In this document: positions 12,728 to 23,587 of the stretch, piece by piece
Layout: each line of letters starts with the position of its first letter
Numbering within the stretch: position 1 is the stretch's first letter
Assembly: GCA_963678705.1 (NCBI GenBank)
Contig: OY783215.1
Span: forward strand, 14,055,740-14,119,739
Reading direction: 5' to 3'
DNA: 64,000 nt
Source of the DNA: Panorpa germanica
Taxonomy: Eukaryota > Arthropoda > Insecta > Mecoptera > Panorpidae
The notes under the pieces: generated by a model
The model's input: only the letters and a program-made list of their open reading frames with translations
Database searches by the model: none
What the model was told of the DNA's origin: nothing
Program-made: the position numbers and the translations under genes

Positions 12728-15700
12728 GTTTAGGGACTGGAAACAAAATTAATTCGTGACTCGCCAGCTATTTAAAAATAAAAAATAAATATATAGCTAC
12801 AGTTGCTCCTTTCAAATAAAAAATAAAAGAAAAGGAATAAAAGGATACTGCTGTTGATTATTTATACACTCTTTTAGCCTTTTTTGAAAACATTTTTAAT
12901 GGATTCAAAGTAAATTCCTATTCTGTAAATTAATTTTATTCATTTTTCTTTTTTATTAGCAACATTAAAATATAGAATCTCAATGAACTTTTACTAGTAT
13001 CATTTTCATTAAAATTTTCATGTTATGTTCGAGATTAGCTGCTAGTAAAACTGATATTAAACTAATGTTATCTACAAAATATACATATATTTTTACTTTT
13101 ATAATTATTAAATAATAAATTATTTTAGCAATAATTTTATTAACACGATTACTTTATTGAGCTTTGTTTTTGTTCTTTTCCCTGAATTAAACATCTTCAT
13201 CTAACGTTTCTCATAAACTTTACAAACAATGAAGTAATGAAGATTATCAACTCTAGTAATCCTCCAGTAACGCGCTTATTCTGGTCATAAGATTTCAACA
13301 AGTTCGAAGAGCGCTTATTGAATTGGATTGAATTGAATTGTAATATTATCTTCATTAATATCTCCCGTAATGGGAATCAATGAAGCTGAATAAATTAAAT
13401 TGACTTGGAGCCAGACGGATTTGAATATGCATAGGATAACATGGGATTAATGAAGGATAGCGATCGGGAACAGGAAGGGGAATGAGAACGGGAACGAGAA
13501 CGTAGGAGAAATTGAGAAGTCAAGTATTTTGTTTAATTGACCTATAACCTTAATCATAAAAAATTACATTATTTTTATTCAGAGAGAGTTCTGTCAACTT
13601 CATTTATATTCTCATTATTCATTGTTGATGCTTCGTATTACTAGGGCGAAGGGTAAATCAGACCCAGTAAACACTTTAGACTCCAATTGAAATTACATTT
13701 AAAATTTTTACCATAAAAGAGTTCGCTCATAGTTCAGAAATTCATATGAAATGTCCCTGTTATTGGCTACAAATGTTAAAACCACTTCACCTGTCTGAAT
13801 CCAAAAGGCAAAATTATTTTGTTACTCGGTAAAAAATATTACGTTAAATACTTGTTTGTGTTTATTTCTGTATCTAGATACTAAATGTTACAAAAATGTA
13901 TCTGTGTAATGAATTAATAATGTAATAATATTAATATAAGAGACACCCTAAGTAACGTATACCTATTACATTACATTTAGAATCTCTCTGTTATTCCAAG
14001 GTCGCAGACTCAGACGCTTCACCACACTTAATATATGCGCATTTAATATTTGCCACAGACCGAACTGATGTTGAGACATGTCGCCTTAATCCCGAGCTTA
14101 TATTGTTTGTTTGCCCGACTTTGGTGTTTTAAACATGCCACACCATTTTTAACATTAATGTAATTGTCTTGGGGGTGGTGTCACCTTTCTAGAAAACCTT
14201 TTTATTTATTTGTGTTTTTGTTGTAATCTCTGACATATTTTGACGTGAATATTTCTCTAAATTTCGTTCGGTATAGGACGGTCTTTAGCAAGAATTATTG
14301 CACCTATATCTCGCATGGGTAGTTCGTGCTGTTACCCGATTAAAGAAACGTGTACGATCATTCGGCAAACCACCTGTCTACACATGTTTTAAAATGTGAC
14401 AGGTATTCGTCTGTCATTGGAGACACATTCATTCTAATAAAATAAAAGTTAGGTTATTTTTTTTTATTCGAGTGCATCACCTTTTTACAGTTTTTTTATT
14501 CTTAATTTGTCTTTAAAATTGGTGTCGATTTATAGATGACATAATATCAATAACAAAACAATATCTGTAAAGAAAAATTCGGTATGTGTGCTGATTTAAA
14601 CAATATTTTCTAAAAGTAACAATCTCAAACAATTGGGGTTGAGTCCCCTTATGAAATTCACGACTTTCTTTAAATTTACTTAAGTTTTCGTCTTATAATT
14701 CAACTTGTGACGTGTCGTCGTATCAAAGTCGTCATGTTGGCATTATCTTCCCTATAATGTGATGAATTTCATAACAATTGTTAGCACATAAAGCTTGTCA
14801 AGCTGCTCTAATGGCATTCGTACTATTGTGAACCATATTGTTTAGTACATTATATTCACAATCACATCACAAAGCTTCCATTTTCAAATGTGTCATTACT
14901 CATTATCTAAAACAAGAGTTGGCCTACTCCTACCTACTCCTCTTCTCTCTCTCTCTCTCTCTTTGACTATATTACCAGAACAAGGGTTGCACATTTGACA
15001 AATGGTGTTTTGAATAATGAAACTGAGTCAATATTAATTTAGGGATTGTTGTTTTTAGAATTTGGAACTGCATTAGCAGAGGCGTGCGTAGGTAGGGGCA
15101 ACCACATAGGATAATGTTATGAAAAGCCATTACTGATTAAGAAAAACATCTACAAATAATATACTTAATATTATTTAAGATGTTCGTGATACATATGAAC
15201 TTTATATTAGGTATAAAAAGCACTGCAAAATGTAATATAGTATTTTATCAAAACTTAGTACTGTTTCATCAGAAAGGGTATTATGTTATAGCTATTCTAA
15301 TAGCATTAATTTATTTAAATTGACTTCTTAATTTTTTATAATCCTTAAACAGGTATTTTATGATTATATCAATGCGCAAAACTGAATATCACAAGCAAGT
15401 GTTTGGACGTGATAAGTAATGTAACGTTAGTTATTTTATATACACATTAGAAACCTTAAGTACATGTAACTAACTAAGTTTAGTTGCTCTGTGCTATTTG
15501 CTTGCTGAGATATCATTCAACATTTGTATCTGACAACAAAAAACCTTTTAATTTTGATGAAAAGTATCTTTAAAGGAAGTAGAACATTAATTCATTCAGT
15601 CTACGTGCATCAGAACACTCAGATCGTTCCACACCTGACGAATGGACTTGTCTATTAACGAGAATAATTGATGCGGCACGCTGGACCATTTTGTGATATT

Positions 15701-16509
15701 ATTATTGTCAGTAGATTGGATAACAATCATTACACGATTACAACATTCGTTGCATGTCCCTCACCGGTCTCCTCTTCTTCTTCTCCTTGTCATGCAGTCA
15801 TGCGTGATGTTCGACTAATCTTCTGCGGCATTTCTATCCCATTTACATCATAAGATTTCTTCTGTATGTGAAAGAAAGATGAAATACACACTACAAAGTA
15901 GTTTAATGCGCCAGTTCACCGGCTGGAAACTTGTTAGACTTCCATAAAATGTGAACAGAAAAACGAATTGACGATTATAAAATATTATAAAGAATACTTT
16001 GTGTTTTACAAAAGCAATTATATTAGCATTAGGTTGAACGCTTACAGCTCCTGAACATGTTGCGTATTTATGCATCAATGGACTTTGTAGAATACGGCGT
16101 AATTCTATCGGATTAGGTCTTCGTAATACTTCATAAAAGCAAGTAGCGTTTAATTACAAAAAAAGGAAAATTACCAGCATATAATGACAAAACATACAAA
16201 CTACATGCAGAAAATACCATTCACTTGTTGAATTGAAAAGCACCAAGCAAAAGGAATTTACATCTTTCTCTTTGGAATGAACATTTATGAAAATTCAAGT
16301 CAAAGAAATGTTAATATCTAGAATATTTCTTCTAAAAATATACTTCCTTTAATTGAATGACTTCTTTGCATCAAAAGTGTACAAAACTAGTTTCCCGCGA
16401 AACAGAAAACATATAGCTTAAAATAATAAAATAAGACCCTTTTGGATTAAATTTTACTAGTTTTACACTTATGTAAAATATTTCATTAGGTGGAATTACT
16501 TTACATTAA
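12728..16509. other. No gene seen
   Basis: AT-rich DNA with a CT repeat at about 14942-14962 and a GGAACGAGAACG-like purine tract near 13465-13502. CAGAGGCGTGCGTAGG near 15079 resembles one hAT end without a partner. Confidence 0.45.
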
Positions 16510-16713
16510 GGTGAAACGATACTTGACCATTTTTGATTCACGAAATATAGATGGCGATACTATAAAGCAGGTTAAATTATACCTAAAGAAATATGTTTTT
16601 CTATGTTTAAATCATTTTATTTAAGTAACTATAAACACGAATCAAAATCTAAAAACGCAAAACCTTAGATGAATAACGTATCTAGATTTTAAGCTTTCTT
16701 CCACTGACTTTTA
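16510..16713 (-). mobile_element. Truncated MITE related to 44111-44391
   Basis: Starts GGTGAAACGATACTTGACC and continues through ATAGATGGCGATACTATA. This matches the reverse complement of the right end of the 281-bp element at 44111-44391 and extends to the homologue of its internal CACTGACTTT segment. The other terminal repeat is missing, so this copy is partial. Confidence 0.65.
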
Positions 16714-17698
16714 ATGATTTTGGTAGAGCAAAAAATTGTTTTAAAATTTAATATTGCTATATTTTCTAATTCAATTCCAATTTTTCAAGTGTTTGTCATA
16801 ATTTTAAAACCTATATTATGGTTCTCAAACTTACGCTGAAGACTTAAAAATATATAGAGCATTCGATAATACCACTCAAATACTTTGTACCTGGTTGTAC
16901 ATAATATAGGATTCTTGTTGACCAAATTTTCAATATTACTAGTACTGGAGAATGAATATTTCATATCTAATTTAAACATTAAACTTTTTTGTCTTAATGG
17001 TCAATTCATTAGACAAATTAGACAAATAACTTCTACATAATCTTCAGTATCTGATAAAACCTTCATAAAAATTGTGTGTAATTAATCGATTGAACTCAGC
17101 ATCCTAATTTTAAAGCTAATTTTAATCCCCGCTATACATAAAACGTAAACTCATTTTTACCTAGCTGTGTTTAGCAGATTCTTTGGTTGTTGTACCAGTT
17201 ATTGCACTATAAATTAACAGTTAAAACTGTGTACTTAACTAGTCTCATAAATAAACAAGATTATAATTATTATTACTATTTAAATCTCAGTTAGTTCATA
17301 AAGATACGCTTAGTTCTTAATGCAGTTATTACTATACTTAATGAACACGCCATAGACTAGAACTAGAGTCTATATTCCAGTTGACAACTTAATCGGATTA
17401 GTCTCTCATTTGATTAGTCGCCTCTGAAATCATTGAACAACTTAATGGGTTTGCTGTCGCACTAATCTGAAGTGAACTAATTATGAAATTATTGGAAACT
17501 GGTTTTGTATTGTCCATTGAATTTGAAAGGAACTGCACAAAAGACCCGGAATTTAGGTTTATTTTTTGAAATGGTATTAAACGTTTCCCTATTTTAAATA
17601 ATAATTTGAATGTTGGATACCACCTCGTCACGCTTTGGTCCAATTTAATTTGTTTTGTTAATGTCATATCTTCTGCATTAAAAATTATTTTAACACAG
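16714..17698. other. No gene seen
   Basis: A 107-residue minus-strand frame (17721-17398) runs across the boundary of the adjacent transposon and has no recognised domain. Treated as chance. Confidence 0.45.
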
Positions 17699-17882
17699 GG
17701 CCTTATTCTGTAACTTTTCAAGAAATCGACCTTATTTTTTCAGCGGTGGAAATATTTAATTTTTTCACCGCTCGAATAAAGTCGCTGTGTTTAAAATATC
17801 TAAAGTGGTGGTAATAAACAGCGGTGAAAAAGTATAGTGACGTATTTTATGACGTCATCAATTTTAAAAATATATGACCAAT

Positions 17883-17926
17883 GGGCGCGTTCTGGACACT
17901 CAACAGTTGTACAACTGTTGAGTAAA
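17883..17926 (+). repeat. Left 44-bp terminal inverted repeat of the Harbinger element
   Basis: Identical to the reverse complement of 21459-21502. Positions 17898-17923 form a perfect 26-bp palindrome with half-site ACTCAACAGTTGT. Confidence 0.95.
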
Positions 17927-17958
17927 TGTAGCGCTCGATCGAGCTATAGACGTCCGCT

Positions 17959-18292
17959 CACTAAACATGTTGAGTGAGCGGACGCCATTTTTTCCATCAA
18001 AAATATTTTTCGTATGCGCGCGTATATTTGAATTGTCCAGTTCATCTCCAATATGTACAATTTTTATCTTCTATTTAATTCAATACTCAGAATTTCAAAT
18101 ATTAAATTAAAGAAAATAATAATTAAAAAAAAAATACAGATAAACTTGGTGAATATCGCTAGAGTGTTTAAAAACTGACTCTGCTTTCTAAACATTTTAT
18201 GTGATCGGTCATCATTTTTGTTAATTGAATATGAGAGCTGTCTCTGCTCTCTAAGCACATTATGTGAGCGGTCGCCATTTTATCCATCAAAA
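17959..18292 (+). repeat. Subterminal repeats, GTGAGCGG-type, left arm
   Basis: Three imperfect copies of a roughly 40-bp unit lie at about 17959-18000, 18186-18219 and 18249-18292, sharing the core TGTGAGCGGTCGCCATTTT or close variants. The first copy also forms a hairpin (GTCCGCTCACT paired with AGTGAGCGGAC). An inverted core CCGCTCAC recurs in the right arm at 21423-21430. Repeated subterminal motifs in Harbinger elements are typically recognised by the Myb-like protein or transposase; binding here is inferred. Confidence 0.7.
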
Positions 18293-18371
18293 CAAATTGT
18301 CGCTACTGATCTGATCAGAAAGTAGAGCTTCTGAAAACCCGGGATTTAATTTAAAACGTATCTATTTAAAA

Positions 18372-19356
18372 ATGAGTGACATATTTTCTGCAAATTATAT
18401 AAAGGATGGTGTGGAATATATTATTGCAGATACTTACGATGTGCACGTAAAATTGCATAATGGTAAGTAGCAATAATATGATATGAATACATTTTTTAAA
18501 TTACTAATGGCACTGCTTCAAATAGATCCAGAATATTTCAAAGGGTATTTCGAAGTAAATTTAAATTCCCTGGAAATATCCAATCCCGATGTTGAGGATG
18601 AAGGAAGTACTCCACAGGCTACTTCAGACGCGGAAATCAGTCCACAAGGTTAGATTGCGATATATTTCAAAGCGAATATTAGTTTTAATACTTTTCGACT
18701 AAGAATTATTTTTATTTGCAGAAACAGAAAGTTTTACGTGGGATTTAAAAAAAACTAAATTATTAGTAAGTTCTTATATGGGTATGAAGGCTAAGTTCAG
18801 AGACCCAAAACTAAAAAAGAAAAATCTGTGGGCAACAATCGGCAAAATTTTTGAAGAAGAAGGGTATAACAACATCACCTGTGATATCCTGGACCGAAAA
18901 TTTAGAAATTTAAAAAAAACGTACAGCACTATAAAAGATAATAAATCCACCACAGGTAAAGGAAGCGTAAAATGGGAACATTTTGACATGTTCGAAAATA
19001 TTTTTGAAACTGATTGTACGGTCAACATTGGACGTACAATATCGTCATTTAAATTACCAATTACTCAAGCTACTTTCGATATAATGGGGCCATCGACGAG
19101 TACATCCACAAACCATTTGTTTTCCAATTCCCCGACACCAGAACCAATTCCCACTTTACCATCTACATCAGGATCATCGGGAATAAAACAAAAAGGTGGT
19201 AAAAGAATTATAGAAGAACAACTAGAACTTCAAAAAAAGCACATCAAAATTTTGGAAGTAATTTCGGAAGATATAAAAGTATCTAACCAGATTCAGCAGG
19301 AAAGAAACGAATTATTAAAAGAATTAATCAGACAAAGGAATAATCCTGGAATCTAA
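18372..19356 (+). CDS. Harbinger Myb/SANT-like DNA-binding protein, 3 exons
   Basis: Exons 18372-18462, 18526-18648 and 18722-19356 join in frame (phases 1 and 1) with GTAAGT...TAG and GTTAGA...CAG introns, giving 282 aa. The start is MSDIFSANYIKDG. Residues 1-72 are acidic and unassigned. From about residue 78 a tri-helix Myb/SANT or MADF-like domain follows, with spaced aromatics: SFTWDLKKTKLL, LWATIGKIFEEEGY, ILDRKFRNLKKTY and VKWEHFDMFENIF. A Pro/Ser/Thr linker follows, then a charged C-terminal coiled-coil-like stretch (EEQLELQKKHIKILEVI). In PIF/Harbinger elements this partner carries the transposase to the nucleus and binds the element ends. It is not a host gene: it lies wholly between the element's repeats and converges on the transposase. 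Confidence 0.88.
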
Positions 19357-19773
19357 ATTTTATGTATTATATAAAATAAAAATAATTTTTCCTTCCAAAT
19401 ATCATCTTATTTATAATATCCCAGTTGTATGTTTATATTCTTGTTTTCTTATACGTTTACGCGATTCATATGGGAGATTGTAGAATAATTAAGTATATTA
19501 TTAATAAAAGAAAATTCAAATTCTCAAAATTTTATTTTGGGCACTGGGTCAGTTTTTGCCTAGAGTAAAAATTGTGCTAAAAAGTTGAAATTTTGTATAT
19601 ATTGGTAACTTATTTCCGAATCGAAAAAACAAAATTCCAAATTTGGAAAAGAAGATGGTCAAATATCGCATAAATTGAAAATATTTTTTATTTTGTAAAA
19701 AAAAAATTTATTTTTTTAGTCAGTTTATATCAAAACTTATTTACAGATACACGTAAAAGTAATATAGAGCTAT
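19357..19773. other. Spacer between the two convergent Harbinger genes
   Basis: Non-coding AT-rich DNA between the two stop codons. AATAAA-like signals on the plus strand (about 19375 and 19503) could serve the Myb-like gene. No other feature seen. Confidence 0.6.
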
Positions 19774-21280
19774 TCATAACATATCACAAATATTATTTCT
19801 TTTTCTAATAGCCTCATTATTTCTATCGTCCACATTGCTTTCATTGTGATCTGGTACATCCATATTTTCAATTTCGTCTATTACTTCTTCACTACCAGTT
19901 TCATTATGCTCAATAATGAAATTATGTAGCATGCATGCAGCAGAAATCATCTCTTGACCCAAATCAAAATTTGAAATGTCAAGATATTTTAGTCTCCTAA
20001 ATTTTCCTTTCAGTTGTCCAAAAGCCCTCTCAATTGTAGATCTTATGCTGCTCAGTTTTTTATTGTATGCACCTTGTTTTCTGCTCAAATGTCCATTATC
20101 TCTAAAAGGCGTAAGAACTTGTTGCATCAGTGGATACGCTGTATCACCTATAATATGATAACTTTGTGGCAATAACATGTCAAGGTGGTTGAATATTGGG
20201 CTTTTCCGGAAAACTCTGGCGTCATGCATCCGTCCAGGCATACCAATAAATACATCCGTAAATTTCATTCTGTGGTCACATATTCCTGAAAACATTTTAA
20301 TGTTATTATTTCTCATATATTGTGAAAGAGTTTGAGTTAGTTGATGTCTTAACTGTGTAAATTAGAGTAATTAATTGTTTATGTTGATAACTTAGTGTTG
20401 TATTAAAAATATTTGAAATAGTATTGTTATAAACTGATAACTCTGTATACTGTGTTAATTAATTAGTTACAATCATTACCTTGAAGGATGATGGAATGAA
20501 ACCCTTTTCTATTATAAAAATCTGTAGGGTTACCAATAGGTTGCTTGCAGGGAATATGGCACCCATCGATGGCTCCTACTACGCCAGGAAACCCATAAGA
20601 TTTTGTTTGAAAAATCTGTTAAAATATTTTACGATAAGTTGAGGAACATATTTATGTGTTTTTAACAAAGTATGACAGATTTATACATACTTTAGAAATG
20701 GTTTCATAATTTTTATATTCAGGCCATTTAATGAATTGTGGCATGAGATTTGAGAGTATTTTAATAATATATGCAAAAATCCCATGCCCAGTGCTTTTGG
20801 AAAATCCAAATCTGTCTCCTGTAGATAAGAAACTTTCTTGTTTTGCAAGCACCCATACTGCAAATAATATCTTCTTGGGCAAAGGTACTTCCTCATAAGG
20901 TTTGTTATCACTTATTGTATTTCCAATTATATTGGTTAATATCTAAAAAAAAAAGGTTTATTAGGTATTTTTGTAGGTTAGGTTAATTGGTTATGTTTAT
21001 AATACCACTAGCAAATGTGTTTTACTTGAAATATATTTGTTTTTTTTGTACTTACTTCAAAACTTTCTCGAGACATTCGAAAATGTTCAATAAACATATC
21101 GTTTGTAAATCTTGGTATTGTTTTCTCGAAAAAGTTTTCCGTTTTTGCATTTTCTTCAATACCTACCTCACCTAAATATTTAGGCATGCACGTATTTTCT
21201 ACTATTCCTCTAAGTACACTTATATCGAAGCCACTGTCTAACGCTACACTTAACACGATATCCATATCATTCGTATCCAT
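19774..21280 (-). CDS. PIF/Harbinger DDE transposase, 4 exons, intact
   Basis: On the minus strand, exons 21280-21056, 20942-20691, 20615-20480 and 20285-19774 splice in frame (GTAAGT, GTATGT and GTAATG donors; AG acceptors) to 374 aa, close to the family's usual size. Residues 1-75 end in FIEHFRMSRESFE, and residues 76-159 hold the helix-turn-helix-like region (SFLSTGDRFGFSKSTGHGIF). The DDE domain has D176 in VVGAIDGCHIP, D252 in HIIGDTAYPL and E290 in RSTIERAFGQLKGKFRRL. All three catalytic residues are present. GMPGRMHDARVFRKS is the conserved family segment between the first two. The start at 21280 (MDTNDMDIVLS) is preferred over the upstream in-frame ATG at 21310 because the latter adds only a hydrophobic repeat. 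It cuts and reinserts the element together with the Myb-like partner. Confidence 0.92.
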
Positions 21281-21458
21281 TTTAATTATGATAATAACAA
21301 TTGATAACAATCAAAGATAATATTAATCAAAGATGATATTAATTATGATAATTTTGTTTTGACAGCTTCGATATTTTTCAAACTCAAACATGCTATATTA
21401 GTGCATTCTGGATCTTAATTTACCGCTCACTTAGCGCTTTATGATAAGTTGTCCCTGG

Positions 21459-21502
21459 TTTACTCAACTGTTGTACAACTGTTGAGTGTCCAGAACGCGC
21501 CC
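21459..21502 (-). repeat. Right 44-bp terminal inverted repeat of the Harbinger element
   Basis: Perfect inverted copy of 17883-17926, including the 26-bp palindrome. Followed by the AAT target duplication. Confidence 0.95.
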
Positions 21503-21911
21503 AATCACGGCATTCTACATATTCAAATATTTAGAAATTCAAATGCTTGACAAGTACGAATACATGTTCAAGTCAGATGTTCAAGTCAATTGACAAGCAA
21601 CATAACCTCACTCTCTGATATATTTATATTTGAATTTTAATATGAGTATACATATACTGTGTATTAAAAAATTTGTACAGAAATTCAAATTATAATTCGA
21701 ATTGTTTGACAGTTCTAAAAAATACAGCGATGGAAAATTTTAAAGTCCCGCTAAAGGCGACCTTATAATTTGGTCAATTTTTTTCCAGCGACAAAAATAA
21801 AATCGATGGAAATTTCTTACAGAATACCAAATAAAAAATCATCGCTTTTGTGACGTCATTTTACAGCGATGAAATTTTTTCACCGGTGTAAATACTTTAC
21901 AGAATAAGGCC

Positions 21912-23274
21912 ATAAGATGTAGAGCTCACAACTTTTGCTTGTCAACTGATGTATGGTTCGATATGTATTGAGAACTGTGAGCATGATTCTGTCCGAGCTC
22001 AAGATATTCTAGTGTGCATTGAGCCTTTTAAAATTCAAGACAGTCACGAAATGTATCTACACAGTAAAACTTTTGGTGTATAGTTTATAAAAATCAAACA
22101 CACGTCACCTTACAACGGGGCGAGAAGCTATTTAGGTTATAATGTATCTACGTGTTCAGCAAACTTATGAATTTCATTAAAAATATTATATAAACTGAAA
22201 TACTCGTAGTTTTAGCCTGTTCTCCTGGTAGATTTCATTTTTGTACTGTGATCACGTTCACAAAAGAATATAAGAACAAAATGCATATCACCGGTGAACT
22301 TTAATTATTTTTGTACATTGGTTGTTGTGTGAGTGCTGCACATTGACCCACTCACCCCTCCCTCCCTCCCCGTTGCCCTCCAGCTAGTCACTGCCCATTC
22401 AGAGGACGCGACTCTACTACACTCTATTGTGTTTTCTATAATTAAATTTTGATAACGTTATATTAAAAAATAGTATTTATTACAGATATAACGGTCTTTA
22501 CAAATTTTGTGTTTTATTTTTATAGGTAAAATTAATTCTTAAAGTTTTTGAAATACGTAATTAAAGTAACCGTTTATACGGTTAATAATGAAAAGTAATT
22601 TAAACGTAGTATTAAGAACTTAATTAAAATAAATACATACCGAAATAAGAGCAGCTTTCTAGGAGTTCAGTTCACCTTCTATTTACAGTTAACGGTCCAT
22701 CGTTAAATTTCCTGTTCTCGTAAACTTTAGTTTTTATTTTTTTATTTCCTGTGTTACTGCAATCTGTTCCAAGTTGAAAATTATGCAATTTTTATGTTAC
22801 TTAATGAATCTTTATTACATTATATTTATGTCACATAACATAAAATTAAAATTCATTCAATTTACCGTCTATTGTTACATCTCCAAAAGATTAGTTGCTT
22901 CCACCAGAGCTTGTACGAAGTGGATGGGTCGTTGACTAATATATCACTCAATAAGTTCGTAGGATGACATATAAATAACGCTATCGGTATGAGTTTTAGA
23001 TAGTACCAACCTTGAAACGATATGTGTCAAAATTTCATGAAATTACGAACATTAGTTTACGAGTTACAATAGTTTTACTGACGCTACTTTTGTAATTTTC
23101 TAAATATTGGAAAAATCTGATTTTCGCAATATGGTTAACACTTGTTAAGCCATTGCTTTGCTTGAATGGTATTTTCCATTAAAAAGTAATGCTTTATCAA
23201 CACACAAAATTTTTAATGAGAATTTTTTAGAATTCAGATTTTGGTACAACAAAAATTGTTAATGATTATTAATA
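21912..23274. other. No gene seen
   Basis: AT-rich DNA with a C-rich simple tract near 22351-22380. Nothing else recognised. Confidence 0.5.
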
Positions 23275-23587
23275 CTCAAAGCCAGGAGCGGCCTTAGGGG
23301 TTGGCAAGCAGAGCAACCGCCCAAGGCCTCGATCTTGCAGGGACCTCGCATTATCGCGCAACAACCCAAGGTGATAAATTCATTACTAATATGAAATCGA
23401 ATCTCGCGCCTCGCTCTTTAAAAATCCCACTAGAATCACTGCGTATATCTTTTAATTTATATTAATTATATATTTAAGTATTATCATCAAAAATACTTAA
23501 TTACAATTTACATAAATTATACAAAGAACAAGTGCCTCGCAAAGATCTGCTGCCCGGGGGCTCGCAAAGGCTGCCTCTGCTCAAAGC
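23275..23587. mobile_element. hAT-type MITE with perfect 8-bp duplication
   Basis: The element at 23283-23579 (297 bp) starts CAGGAGCGGCC and ends GGCTGCCTCTG; the ends pair at 8 of 11 positions. It is flanked by the identical octamer CTCAAAGC (23275-23282 and 23580-23587). CAG...CTG ends with an 8-bp duplication are diagnostic of hAT elements. It has no coding sequence, so it is non-autonomous. Confidence 0.85.

Larger units (their letters stand above)
17883..21502 (+). mobile_element. Complete PIF/Harbinger DNA transposon (3620 bp)
   Basis: Perfect 44-bp terminal inverted repeats (17883-17926 and 21459-21502) begin GGGCGCGTTCTGGACA. They are flanked by an identical AAT at 17880-17882 and 21503-21505, a 3-bp duplication as PIF/Harbinger elements make. 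Two convergent genes lie inside: a Myb/SANT-like protein on the plus strand near the left end and a DDE transposase on the minus strand from the right end. Both read through all exons without a stop or frameshift and with proper GT/AG introns. This two-gene plan is the family's standard. Perfect repeats plus open genes indicate a young and possibly autonomous copy. Confidence 0.93.
17699..21911. mobile_element. Older MITE (about 590 bp) split by a Harbinger insertion
   Basis: The outer ends carry a perfect 15-bp inverted repeat GGCCTTATTCTGTAA (17699-17713 and, inverted, 21897-21911). Removing the internal element (17883-21502) and one copy of its 3-bp duplication leaves 590 bp of non-coding sequence. 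Both arms hold TGACGTCA-type palindromes (about 17849-17857 and 21851-21859) and GCGGTG/CACCGC hairpin pieces. No target duplication is visible at the outer ends, so the superfamily is unassigned. It lacks any coding sequence of its own. Confidence 0.75.

Noticed and set aside
15079-15094. CAGAGGCGTGCGTAGG as a hAT element end
   Set aside because: No partner end found; a single end is not enough.
17398-17721. 107-residue minus-strand frame
   Set aside because: Crosses the boundary of the outer MITE, so it cannot be a continuous old gene; no domain.
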